From: Breviolum minutum Mf 1.05b.01
Taxonomy: Eukaryota > Sar > Dinophyceae > Suessiales > Symbiodiniaceae
Direction of reading: 5' to 3'
Length of the DNA stretch: 64,000 nucleotides
Assembly (NCBI GenBank): GCA_000507305.1
Contig: DF240508.1
Location: 48,565-112,564 of the forward strand
Shown: positions 52,663 through 62,180 of the stretch, in pieces
How positions within the stretch are numbered: position 1 is the first letter of the stretch
How the letters are laid out: each line of letters opens with the position of its first letter
Translations under genes and position numbers: made by a program
Notes under the pieces: generated by a model
What the model was told of the DNA's origin: nothing
The model's input: the letters and a program-made list of their open reading frames with translations, nothing else
The model's database searches: none

Positions 52663-54526
52663 TCACACTTGCCTGGAAGATGGTAGGAAATGCATTGGCA
52701 CCATGCCAAGCACTGATGGCATGTTTACGCTGTCATCATTTGTTTGGTTCACTGACCCCATTCCATCCGCCTTTAGGTTGTCTTGCCAAGTTTGCCCAAC
52801 AAATGAGGAAGTTTGCCATTAAACTCTCCCTTTGGAAGCAACAGGTTGATGGTGAATGGCGGTTTTTAGTGTATGATGGGCATTCGCCGGTTTTTGAGGA
52901 TGAATCACATTTGGGAAAGGACAACCCTGCAATCTCCCCAACGGTTAGATATGAGGTGGCTGATGGTGGAATGACCTCCCCCAACCAACGGGTGATGATT
53001 TGGGGTGTTTGGTTGCTTTTGGGAAATTGCCAATCAACAATACCATGTGGATAGATGATCTGTTTGAGTCGTCGGGGGCTCACATCCATATTCGTTGCAA
53101 GCATTCGGCATGGGCGATCACAACACATGCAGGCACATTTGCGCAAGCCGGCTGGATCGATGAACGTAGACCGGTATGGGTTTTGCTGCAACGGGTTTGG
53201 CCACACATCCAAACTTGGCACATTGAGGGCATTGAAATCAATCAACAAGAAGCACGTTGGGATGACCTCTTACCGGCGGTTGAAAGGATTAGCATCATTG
53301 TTAAACTTACCGAACAGAATTGCGATGCCCGGTTTTTTGCCAGGGGGATTAAGTTTCAAGTGGGGATTGATTGCAGTTGGACTGTTGGGGACCTCAAAGC
53401 GTATGTTGGAACTTCCCTGGACTTACTTCCTTCACAATTGAGTGTCGTCCAAGATCAATTTCAGTGGGACAATGATGAATACATTTCACAGGATCCTTCC
53501 ATGTATTTTGAACTTCGGCAAGCCACTAACATTGATGGTAGATTGGAAGTCATCCAGAAACGATCAGCAGTTGCCATTCCACCAACACATAGTGATCAGA
53601 GCGTTGTGGTAGGATGTAAATTCGTTCGTTATTCAGTTCGGCATCCTGTGTGGGGCACTGTTCGTACAACATCTGTACCACCTGATTTCACCATCCAGCA
53701 ATTGTTGCAAGTCCTTTTCCCTGACTTCAAGACTGAAGATGTGGGGGTACAAGGTTTGGTTGGACATATCCCTCTTACATCAACCGTTGATGCATTGAAA
53801 TGTGATGGAGAATGGTATGTGTGGTTTAGTAAGGAGTTTCCTTTGCAAACTTTGCAAACCACAGAAGCCTTTCGTCCTTTGACATTGCCGGAATTTCGCA
53901 CCATGGCCAAGAGATGGGTCCGTACGCCATTCAATCACAGAGCCACACCATTGGATCTCCCAGGATGTTGGACTCTTGTGCAGCTGGTGGCTACTCAATT
54001 TTTATCAACCAACTGCACTCAAACTCTCATTTGTTTGGTAGGCGGCAAGCATGTTGATCCCAGATTGCGTGTAGATCAAATACCTGAAGAGGAAGTCATC
54101 GCCATTAGGGTTTGTCCCTTACCTGGAGGAGCCAAGAAGACTAATTTGCATTCCAAGCTTCGTCAAGTTTTGGTTGCCAGGGGTGTCCCTGATTCAGGGG
54201 TTGATAAGAGAATTGAAAGTATCGTGGCCAACATCCCAGCTGGTAAATTGCAAGGCGTTGAATCTGAGGAGGATGAACCATTTTGGCAACACTTGAAACA
54301 GTTAGCCAGCCAGGTTCATGTTCGTTTGGTCACAGCAGTCGAATTGAGAGATTTTCAGAAGTTGAAGAGAGTCACAGCACGAACAAGTGAACCAGCATCC
54401 AGTAGCAGTAATGTGACTAGGAAAACAAATGCGGAGGGTGAATGGCTTCCTAAGTTGGAAGATCTCACGTTTGACTCGAGCCACTTTGTTGCGTGTGATG
54501 CTGATGTCGCAGAAATACGGACCTGA
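52663..54526 (+). CDS. LINE-like ORF1 region, first part
   Basis: Continues after the methyltransferase. It opens with motif X and a tail (ALMACLRCHHLFG) to about 53040, then changes frame to an open stretch 53000-54526 with 508 codons. Readable blocks include SSGAHIHIRCKHSAWAITTH, VGIDCSWTVGDLKAYVGTSL (ubiquitin-like in flavour), and PLPGGAKKTNLHSKLRQVLV, a basic stretch of the kind that precedes nucleic-acid-binding parts in dinoflagellate LINEs. I recognise no defined family. The frame ends at 54526 and reading continues in the frame that starts near 54429. Confidence 0.5.
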
Positions 54527-55679
54527 TGCATGCGGTGTTGCACTGATGACCGTTGAGCAGGCTCGTAAGCGTGTCGATGATGGTATCATTAGTGTCGATC
54601 CGTTGGCCATTCTAGCTGTAGGGCACCAGGCGCATCAGTTAGGAACATTGCTCCAAGTACCGGCATTTCGTAAAAATGGCGCGCCCATCATTGTACCAGC
54701 CTGTCTTATTCAGTGTGGAGACGATTGTGTTGAGTTTAGGGCTAACATCCCCTCAGCAGAAACACCTATGGTTGAAGCGGTCACCATGGAATTCACACTG
54801 AAGCGCACTCACGTTGATGACTGGAAGACCACAGCCACACCTACCCACTACTTAGGGTTGCAATGCCCTGAGCTACGAGGACCTGGGAAGATTTTGGCAT
54901 CATGGAGCATCAAACCATTCAAAGATCGCAAGGTGTGCATGCATTCAGCAGCAGACAGTTGGCATGGTTATCTCAAACTTGATTTGACATTGACAGCCCA
55001 AGTTTTGAAACGCAGTGGTTTTAATGGGATCTTTTTCACACCAAGAGGAAGTGACAAGAAACCACACAGTAGATTTGCTGTTGTCCCACTACCTGGAATG
55101 ACCTTGGATAAGGTTCAGAAACATGCAGGTGAGGTTGCAAACACATTGGGAGTTGCAGTTTTGGGAAGCAAATTTGATTCATTTGGCATTCGTTGCAAGA
55201 AAGAACATCATGACGAACTGAGGGCCCATTTCTTTCCGGAGAGCATCAAGGTTGACGCCGACCAGATCCAAGAAGGGGACATGCTCTACACCATCAAACA
55301 TTTCAACGCCCAATACAACAGAGAGGCGATGAATTTGGCACTGGATGCGGTGGGTTGGGATGCGAGGGCCATTCGAGCAAATGGACCGGGATCGTGGCTC
55401 ATTGCTAGCAGTAACAACCCACCTCGTGAGCATTTGTGTTTGAACGGTTGTTTGGCTGTGGTTGTTGGAAAGAAATTGACCAAACCGCAACCATTGGTGA
55501 TGATACGCACTGCTGTTGACATGCAAGTCACCAGCACACATGATGGATCCGTGACTGTGAACAAGCAGACGAGGTTGATGAGATTAAAGCCGATATTTCG
55601 GGAAGCATTGATGACAAGATGCAGGTGGCAGCGCAGCAGCTCCAGATGCTTCAAACCGCCTTGGAGGACACACAGCTGA
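54429..55679 (+). CDS. LINE-like ORF1 region, second part
   Basis: 416-codon open frame. The coding-like part begins about 54500 (KYGPDACGVALMTVEQARKR) and carries on through LKRTHVDDWKTTATPTHYLG and VVPLPGMTLDKVQKHAGEVA. I recognise no catalytic motif; the context suggests an RNA-binding or structural part of the retroelement. Near 55545 reading shifts into the coiled-coil frame. Confidence 0.45.
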   Translation: MRRVNGFLSWKISRLTRATLLRVMLMSQKYGPDACGVALMTVEQARKRVDDGIISVDPLAILAVGHQAHQLGTLLQVPAFRKNGAPIIVPACLIQCGDDCVEFRANIPSAETPMVEAVTMEFTLKRTHVDDWKTTATPTHYLGLQCPELRGPGKILASWSIKPFKDRKVCMHSAADSWHGYLKLDLTLTAQVLKRSGFNGIFFTPRGSDKKPHSRFAVVPLPGMTLDKVQKHAGEVANTLGVAVLGSKFDSFGIRCKKEHHDELRAHFFPESIKVDADQIQEGDMLYTIKHFNAQYNREAMNLALDAVGWDARAIRANGPGSWLIASSNNPPREHLCLNGCLAVVVGKKLTKPQPLVMIRTAVDMQVTSTHDGSVTVNKQTRLMRLKPIFREALMTRCRWQRSSSRCFKPPWRTHS

Positions 55680-55972
55680 AGTTGAGTGAGTTGGAAAAAG
55701 GCACACAACACGAGTTGGAAAAAATTCGTGAAGATGGTGCTGAAACCCGTGGGAAGCTTGGTGAAATGGAACAGTTGATTCAAACAAATGCCGGTACATT
55801 GGTTGGTCAAATGAAGGAATTGCTTGATGGGTTTCATCGCGAGAGCAGTCGTCAGAACCAGAATTTCCAACATGACCTGAAATCGCAGATTGGAACCATG
55901 CAGACTGATTGGAATACACGCATTGAAGCAATTGAACGAGAGCAGGGCAAACGCCATAAAGGGACCTCGTGA
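55560..55972 (+). CDS. Coiled-coil segment of the LINE-like element
   Basis: In the frame opening at about 55560 it reads ADEVDEIKADISGSIDDK, then QLQMLQTALEDTQLKLSELE and onward with clear heptads to a TGA at 55970. Coiled coils are typical of LINE ORF1 proteins, where they trimerise the RNA-binding protein. The end is followed by a new open stretch with an ATG at 55984. Confidence 0.6.
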
Positions 55973-55983
55973 CTAGGCACCCG

Positions 55984-57433
55984 ATGGCAAGTGAATCGCT
56001 CAGCCCGTAAGTGGTGGTGGTGGTTTCCCTTTTGGATGATGTGGTTTGTTGAAACCATTCAGTTGCATCCGATTTGTGCAGCCGCTCCGCCATATCGTGT
56101 TGACAAATTTCTGTATCATTATTCTGCTTGCGCCAATTCGGATCCTTCGATTCCTTTTTTGGCTTTTGATTCCGAAACATCTCAAAATTTGATGCCTGAA
56201 CATGACTTTCCTTCGGGGAGTTGGGAGAATTCAGGGTTGAGATCATGCCCCATGTGTCCTGACATACATGAGGATCATAGGACCTTTGAACAGAATCCCA
56301 CTATCATGCCATATGATTTCTCCGCTTTGCATTGTAATTACTTGATGCGCCGACAGGTCCCAGTTGTCATCACAACAGGAACCAGGGGAATTTGCATGAG
56401 TAAATCTGAAACATGTTGTTGGAACGAGGGAGACCCTTCAGGGTGGTGGACCCATGTCCTAGACCGCTGGTGCGTCACCATCCTTAGGGGAAACCTGAAT
56501 TTCCCAACATTGCAACCGTAACCCCCCAGTTGGGAATCTTCCATGCAGTATGTGGCAGCTTCTAACTTGACATGGCTCAGGTCTATGACTGGCCGGGCCC
56601 AGCTTTTAGGAATAGGAAATCATTGTAGACAACATTTGGAGTCTGTTGCATTTCACCAAGATGAATACATCACAACAAGCCAATTGGCTCGTCATGAGGG
56701 TTTGTTAGGGTTTCGTGGATCACGCTTTGAGGGAGGAAATGCTTGGGGATTTGACTCTCCTTTTTGCATTCACCCCCCAAAACTGTCCTTTTTGGCATCC
56801 ACCTTTGAAGTATTTCACATCTTGCTTGGTAGGTTGAGGAATGAAATACTCCCCTCATCAAGCAGGTTGTTTTTGCCAAATTCCCGGTTTCATTTATCTT
56901 TTGATGTTTGGTTTGACTCATGTTGGTTCATCCCTTTCACATGGACTGATGGAACATTTGAGTGGCAACACGATGACTGGTCGTGCGGTGTTAGGGTTGT
57001 AGTTGTTGGGCATCACGGAACATTCCACTTTCATTTCTGGATGGCCACTTGCCCAATCATTCAATTTTCTGTGAAGAGTTTCTCGGGTAGCAACAACGTG
57101 CAAACCACCGACTCGCAATTGCCCAGAATTGGATGTTGGATGCGTGACACCAGAAGGATCCAAAACGGGACTGAGGGATCTGACGCCAGAAGGCTCCAAA
57201 ACGGGAGTGAGAGATCTGACAATAGAAGGCTCCAAAACGGGAGTGAGAGATCTGACACCAGAAGGCTCCAAAACGGGAGTGAGAGGTCTGACACCAGAAG
57301 GCTCCAAAACGGGATCACGAGGTGTGACACCAACCAGAAGGCTCCAAAACGGGAGTGAGAGGAGCTCCGTGAACTTCGGGGATGGCAGACCCATGTCCTA
57401 GACCTCTGGTGCGCTGCCATTCTTGGGGGGATC
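55984..57433 (+). other. Interior of LINE-like element, uncertain coding
   Basis: Several plus-strand open stretches (55991-56521, 56543-57358) are rich in Trp, Phe, His and Cys and look less like a folded protein than the flanks. A segment at about 56447-56490 (ACCCATGTCCTAGACC...) is repeated with changes at 57388-57432. The region may be spacer between the ORF1-like part and the endonuclease ORF. Confidence 0.35.
57144..57361 (+). repeat. 36-bp minisatellite coding a 12-residue repeat
   Basis: Five units of 36 bases from 57144 to 57323, plus a degenerate sixth. In frame they encode LTPEGSKTGVRD with small changes. The length is a multiple of three, so copy number can vary without a frameshift. 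In the third frame the same DNA encodes a basic RRLQNGSERSDT repeat. Confidence 0.85.
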
Positions 57434-58078
57434 TTGGTTCTTCAAACCGGTAGGGACCTTCTTGTTGACATCCAGGTGATGGTTGATACCGTGGTTTGTT
57501 CCTACCCTAGGTGTTGGCATACCGCTACCTTTCCAATAGGTGAAGCTCACAATCCAGGACCAAGCCCCTCGGGTGACGGTCCCCCAATTTTCACCGCCAA
57601 CCCCGACCATTTGGTAGTTGGAACCATCAACCCAACTCAGGTGCTAGGAAAAGAAACTATCATTGCCGAGTTAGGTTCTGGGATTTGGCTATGCTCGGAA
57701 ACTTCGCACACTGAAGTTGCTCGACAAGTATCCACATGCCGCTTTAAGAAATTTGGCATTTCTGGGGTGTGGAGTTGTGATAATGAACCAATTTGTCAGC
57801 AGCAGGGACTTTCAAGGGGTAGGGCCGCTGGAACTTGCATTCTCTCGAATTTCCCACACATGGCATCACACCATAACCTCCCCAATGAAGTGTGGCGTAC
57901 TTGTCGTTATGCGAAATCTGTTGTGCAGCTGGGACCGAATACCAGGACGCTCGCAATCTCCTTGTATGAGCTTACATATAATGGTTCCCACTGTAACCCA
58001 CAAGCTACCATGCTTGCTCTTTTGTGTCAAGCGTTGGAGAGAGGGATGGCATTCAAAGGTCTAGTTATCATTGTTGGG
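57434..58078 (+). CDS. APE-type endonuclease, 5' half, of the LINE-like element
   Basis: LINE endonucleases nick the target DNA. The frame reads IGEAHNPGPSPSGDGP (NPGP at residues 40-43), then TINPTQVLGKE with the first metal-binding Asn region, GIWLCSETSHT with the catalytic Glu (E89), GRAAGTCILSNFPH, and KGLVIIVG, where the expected GDFN should follow. Instead the sequence turns into copia DNA. The domain is therefore cut at about residue 212, losing the catalytic Asp/Asn of GDFN and the His, and cannot be active. Confidence 0.75.
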
Positions 58079-58448
58079 GTGATGATGGAGGTAGGGATGG
58101 TGGAGGATTCGATACACCTTCCCATTCCAGATCTGAATCGAATTCTGCTAGAGTCGGATTCCGAATGGCTCGACCCGATGAAGTCCCGGACTGCCTCTGT
58201 TGACGAAGCACATGGGAGATTTCCTCGATTCGAGAACGTTGACTTTGCACCTCGGACATCAACTGTTGCAAATGATTGGCTTGATCTTCGGGAACTTGCT
58301 GTGGGTTTGCATGCACTTCCGCCAAACTCACAAGTAGCAGAAGTAGGATCTTCAAACTTTCCATCACTTGTTCCGAGACGTTCTTGATCATCGCAATCAT
58401 CTCCGCTTGACTGGGCATTGCAATTCGAATCAGTCGAATGACGCTCAA
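58068..58448 (-). CDS. Element 2 Pol linker between protease and integrase
   Basis: The minus-strand frame reads ANPQQVPEDQANHLQQLMSE, then RIEEISHVLRQQRQSGTSSG and RNPTLAEFDSDLEWEG, ending in a Pro/Ser-rich run at 58068. It is charged and coiled-coil-like. Its end coincides with the border of the LINE-like block, so integrase sequence that should follow is missing. An overlapping frame from 58749 is also open but less protein-like in this part. Confidence 0.5.
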   Translation of the reverse strand: MSVIRLIRIAMPSQAEMIAMIKNVSEQVMESLKILLLLLVSLAEVHANPQQVPEDQANHLQQLMSEVQSQRSRIEEISHVLRQQRQSGTSSGRAIRNPTLAEFDSDLEWEGVSNPPPSLPPSSPQQ

Positions 58449-58549
58449 CGAAAGGATCGCAATCTGAGCCTACAGTGTGCTGACTGGCAAAAACCTGCTG
58501 AATCGACTGTTGTTGAGAGCAATGATCTTGAAACTGATCACAACACAAA

Positions 58550-58928
58550 TCACGAAGTGTCAGAGTTAAAAGTCCATTACTGCTTTCACTGATGTTCATT
58601 GTTCTCTTCAAAGTCTTCAAAAACACTTGGTTGGTCTGAAGATCTATTTGGGCTCCTAAACTCTTCATGGCACGAATGGAAAGCAAAAATGGAGTTGACC
58701 CTGGTACGACTTCTATAACTAGTTTAATTCTTCTCTGACCTGTCAACAAAGGTACTTGCAGTTGTGAATGACTATATGGAGTATTTCATTATTGCCGAAA
58801 CGAAAACCCACATGACTTGGTGCTTCAATGATCCTTGAACGTACGTCAGCTGGCAAATCTTTTAACAATGACGGAACAAGGTCGGATCCAATCACACTTC
58901 TACTGGCCCCGGTGTCTAACACTGCATG
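58550..58928 (-). CDS. Element 2 aspartic protease
   Basis: The minus-strand reading HAVLDTGASRSVIGSDLV has the active-site Asp of DTG at 58916-58914. After a frame change near 58750 it goes on with LLTGQRRIKLVIEVVPGSTP and FLLSIRAMKSLGAQIDL, the usual second half of copia proteases. It cleaves the polyprotein. It follows Gag directly, in a different frame from the Gag stop, so a frameshift is needed for expression. Confidence 0.75.
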
Positions 58929-60310
58929 GCTTCCATCCGTTGATGCATGATCTGTGGACTGTCGACATGAGAATCACACGTAGAACGATCATAGTGCTGG
59001 GCCGAAGGTCTGTCATTCGCCGCTTTCCTTTGAATGATTCGACTTGTGAGAAATAAAACGGCCTTACCCTTCCAATTATGTCCCTTATTCCTATTACAAA
59101 TTGGGGTTTTCCTGCTACAAGTAACTGAAAAACACTCATGGACAACTGGCAACAAACTCGATTGCTGACGGGTTTCTTCGAAAATCACATCTGATGCATT
59201 CATCCATGGCTGTTCATCTATGACGGTTGACGAACTGCTCATTGCCACGTTGACTGACTCACGGGTTTTGTTAGGGCATTCTGCCCGCCGGTGCCCTTTT
59301 TCACCGCAAAGTTTGCAGTGTGTCTTTGAAATTCTTTCGAGTAACGATGACTTTCCAGACTGAAAACTCGACTTGGACGATCCTTTCTTTCCTTTGCCCT
59401 TTCCCTTGCCTCCAGGAAATCGCGATGACGGCCAAAAGCCTCTGAACTTCCTACGTTCTGTCAGCTTCTGCCTGGCCTCTTGATATGTCACCAGTGCGGA
59501 CTGTAAGTCCGGAGTGGACTGAAAAAGATCCTCCAAGTCCTGCTCAAAAGTCTGAATCGTCAGAGCGTCCTCATCGCCCTGTTGAGCAAGTTGCTCAATC
59601 TGGTCCCAATCATCTTCTTCTTCATGACTTGTCACCCAAGCAGCTTCATTCGGTTCATGATGTTCGACGTCCTCCGTGAAATTCACCGGATAAATCTTCT
59701 TCTTGGGTTCATTGGGTCCTGCAAGCACCTTGGTAGCTAAGGACCTCATTGCTTGGTCAATCAAATGCGTTTCCATCGTACCACCAGTCATAGTCAAAAT
59801 CTTCTTCTTGTCATCCACGCTCAGACAACTCTGGCGAAGAAGAATAAAGGCCTGAAAATCTTTCACTGTCACTTGATCTCCCAGTTCAGTAAAAGCGACA
59901 CCTAAACGATTGACGAAAGACAGAGTGGATTCATCGACCTTCTGATTGGTTTTGTAAATGGCTCGTTCGAACTTGTCGAAAGTCACCATTTCTTCGCTAT
60001 CTTCCCATGACGACAACGCCTTCAGTAATGCAGATACACCACTATCCGGATCAGTCAATTTCGAAGGTTCTATTGATTTCACTTGACTCCACGCAATCCC
60101 TTTACAAAGCATTGCAAGTCGGGGTGCTAATTGGCTTCGATCTTTGACTGGAATGACTCCATGAAGGAATCGGACTTTCTGCGAATACTCTCTTGCGTCA
60201 TCGACAGAAGGATCCAACGAAGGCAGCAAGTTCCACATGCCCTGATTCTTCGCTTCATCTGTTGATGAAGTTGCAAAGGTCTCTGATGCCTCACTTCCAG
60301 GCATCGGCAT
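58916..60310 (-). CDS. Element 2 Gag with zinc knuckle
   Basis: The ATG at 60310 (MPMPGSEASE) is the first after the primer site, leaving a leader of about 65 bases; the frame is also open upstream to 60355. Capsid-like helices follow (SLDPSVDDAREYSQKVRFLH, LSFVNRLGVAFTELGDQVTV), then an acidic stretch, a Gly/Lys-rich basic run (GGKGKGKGKKGSSKS) and the CCHC knuckle CKLCGEKGHRRAEC near 59272-59316. The frame is uninterrupted to a TAG at 58916-58918, so this Gag appears intact. It is unrelated in sequence to the Gag of element 1. Confidence 0.85.
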   Translation of the reverse strand: MPMPGSEASETFATSSTDEAKNQGMWNLLPSLDPSVDDAREYSQKVRFLHGVIPVKDRSQLAPRLAMLCKGIAWSQVKSIEPSKLTDPDSGVSALLKALSSWEDSEEMVTFDKFERAIYKTNQKVDESTLSFVNRLGVAFTELGDQVTVKDFQAFILLRQSCLSVDDKKKILTMTGGTMETHLIDQAMRSLATKVLAGPNEPKKKIYPVNFTEDVEHHEPNEAAWVTSHEEEDDWDQIEQLAQQGDEDALTIQTFEQDLEDLFQSTPDLQSALVTYQEARQKLTERRKFRGFWPSSRFPGGKGKGKGKKGSSKSSFQSGKSSLLERISKTHCKLCGEKGHRRAECPNKTRESVNVAMSSSSTVIDEQPWMNASDVIFEETRQQSSLLPVVHECFSVTCSRKTPICNRNKGHNWKGKAVLFLTSRIIQRKAANDRPSAQHYDRSTCDSHVDSPQIMHQRMEAMQC

Positions 60311-60375
60311 GGCTCCAAGCTTTACGCGTGGTCTGCCGGACCGTGGTTGCCTCAACCCAAAAACGCGAGCTGTCC

Positions 60376-60388
60376 GGCTCCGCTACCA
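60376..60388 (-). promoter_or_regulatory. Primer binding site of element 2
   Basis: On the minus strand TGGTAGCGGAGCC begins one base after the 5' LTR. The spacing and sequence match the site of element 1 except for one base. Confidence 0.75.
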
Positions 60389-60389
60389 A

Positions 60390-60648
60390 TGTGACTTGTC
60401 CGAAGTCCAAAGGTAACTTCACCAAGATGCCCTTTCAAGTTAACCGGAGGTCCAGGCCCCTAAAGATTTCCCCTAAATCATTTGGCAAACCAGCTAGCGG
60501 CCACGCCTGCACCTTTTCCCTTTCCGCTGGCTCTAATCCTCGTCCCACCTCACCCTTGAGAGGTCGTAGCCACCATAGGATAGATGAATCATCGTTGATG
60601 GTCAGATTCAAGGTTGATCGAATCTATAGGATGATCATAGCTTTCACA
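60390..60648 (-). repeat. Element 2 5' LTR
   Basis: 259 bases with TGTGA/TCACA ends. The outer flank ATATGT (60649-60654) repeats 48583-48588. It lacks the 29-base insertion present in the 3' LTR. Confidence 0.92.
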
Positions 60649-60736
60649 ATATGTATACTGTATACATATGTATATATATATAGATACATCTTACATTATG
60701 AGCACAAATGTACTCTAGTGTTTCGTTGGGTTTTTC

Positions 60737-61159
60737 ATGGCCTCAGAGGATGAAATCTGGGATGATCTTCAGCTTGAAGGAAACCGACACCCTTTGGCGT
60801 GGGTTCTAATACAGGCGTGCAGAAGACACCCCATGCCATGCGTTGTATTTAGTGAACATGTACGAACATGTAAAGTGTTCTTTCCGCAGAGCTTTTGAGA
60901 ATCCCTGGCGACAAGAGTTTTGTGTTTAATGAATGGATGTTGAAAGTCGTTTTGAGATTCGCACCTCCATATGTACAGCCTGCAAGTATTCCAGGTTAGC
61001 TTGCGGGCGCATTTTACGGGGATGGAGAGAAACCCCCCACACACTGGAAGTCAAGGCGGTCGTTTTTTTCTTCCCTGTTTTGTGTCCGCGCAGGGCTACT
61101 TGCGGGATCGTCTTCAGAAGTCTCAGATGGCTGCCAGCCCAGCAGTGGACCCTGGCTTG
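60737..61159 (+). CDS. Unidentified gene, first exons
   Basis: Not recognised. An ATG at 60737 opens MASEDEIWDDLQLEGNRHPL, an acidic, start-like peptide; the simple frame runs 53 codons to a TGA at 60893, or an exon ends earlier. A block at about 60933-60993 reads VESRFEIRTSICTACKYSR up to a GTTAGC donor, and has a CxxC. A third block, 61094-61159, follows CGCAG and reads GYLRDRLQKSQMAASPAVDP before GTAATC. The gene would begin about 90 bases downstream of copia element 2, so the insertion may lie in its promoter. Confidence 0.4.
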
Positions 61160-62180
61160 GTAATCTACCGCCTCTGATAAAGTCAGCGGAAATGCATGGA
61201 AATGCGAAGACGTGCAATCACACAGCATTTGACAGAGCCACATTGTCTCACGCAATGTTGCACAGGTGGTATGATTGCTCTTACCTCGCCATGCACATTC
61301 CTGGTACTTTGCGTTCCAGATTGAAGCACCTCAGAAAGATATATATATATATATATGTAGAATTATATTATATACTTAACTAATACATAACTTAATAGCT
61401 GCACATTAACCTTTGTTTCAACGACGCCATGGACTTCTGAAACAAGCTTGGAAATTTTTGCCTGGCCTTGTCATGAAGTGTAGCTTGGCGGGTGCGACAA
61501 CTGGAGCTGGCATTTACAACCACTTTTTAATCATGTTTTCGACTAGCTGTGCATTCCATGCCCGGTGGAATCCAGAGTCACGGGCTGGGTGTACTCATGT
61601 GAACCCGGCGTTGTACTTAAGTGTCGGAAGATGTGTCTCTTGAACCTGGACTCTTGCCCCTTCCCATTTAAGGGCATGTCCAGGAGGCAAGTCACCGGAC
61701 CTAGATGTACCTATGACAATCATTGTGCGCGTGCCTCTTTCAAACGTGCTTTTTTCAACGGCACACTTCCGAAGAATTTGATGCAAGGAAGCCGAGGAAG
61801 ATTCAGCTCTAGATTTCAAGACTGCCCCAAAAAACGAGAGCAGTGTCAACATCCCTTTGGCTTTTTGGAAACGACGAGTTGATATAACGACATTTACCTT
61901 GCCCACTTGTGGGGGAGTCGTTGTATGGAGCTGATGAATTATCCACCAAAACTATTTGCTACCAAGTTTCAAGATGCTGCTCATGTGCTATGTTTTTGCA
62001 GTCCAACCGAAGGAGCCATTGAAAATTGAAGTTAACAAATAGGAAATGTGTTTTTCATGTCTCCTAAATGTGAAATGGTTGGACTGACTTCATGACGTTC
62101 GTGTGTCAAGGCTGCTTGCGCGAAACTGCAGCGTCTTGTCCATTGATTATTTGGGAAAGCCATGATAATGTCTTATGGTC
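61160..62180. other. Mostly intron-like, no clear gene
   Basis: A (TA)n tract at about 61340-61375 and short plus-strand frames (for example 61413-61643). I see no splice-bounded protein-like exon that I trust. Confidence 0.3.

Larger units (their letters stand above)
51400..58075 (+). mobile_element. LINE-like retroelement fragment, antisense inside element 2
   Basis: About 6.7 kb of plus-strand coding sequence with a few frame changes: a C5-cytosine methyltransferase, a long ORF1-like region, a coiled coil, an NPGP motif, and the first half of an APE-type endonuclease. The endonuclease breaks off near 58075, where minus-strand copia sequence resumes. No reverse transcriptase is present, so the fragment lacks its 3' part, the opposite of ordinary 5' truncation. 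Both borders are fixed only to within about 20-30 bases by where the two coding systems end. I see no obvious target duplication at the borders. Together with the missing integrase core, this suggests a deletion filled by LINE sequence. Confidence 0.7.
48589..60648 (-). mobile_element. Ty1/copia retrotransposon, element 2, with nested insert
   Basis: A minus-strand copia element bounded by LTRs at 60390-60648 (5') and 48589-48876 (3'). ATATGT flanks both outer ends (48583-48588 and 60649-60654), a 6-base target duplication that proves one insertion unit. On the minus strand, in order: primer site, Gag with zinc knuckle, aspartic protease, a linker, then a foreign plus-strand block at about 51400-58075, then the integrase C-terminal tail, RT and RNase H. 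The integrase catalytic core is absent. The LTRs differ by about eight substitutions and one 29-base indel, so this element is clearly older than element 1. Several frameshifts are present. It cannot encode a complete integrase. Confidence 0.9.

Noticed and set aside
56543..57358. A 271-codon plus-strand frame ending in RRLQNGSERSD repeats
   Set aside because: The first part is Trp/Phe/His-rich without a recognisable fold, and the repeat reads better in another frame as LTPEGSKTGVRD. I kept it only as an uncertain interior region.
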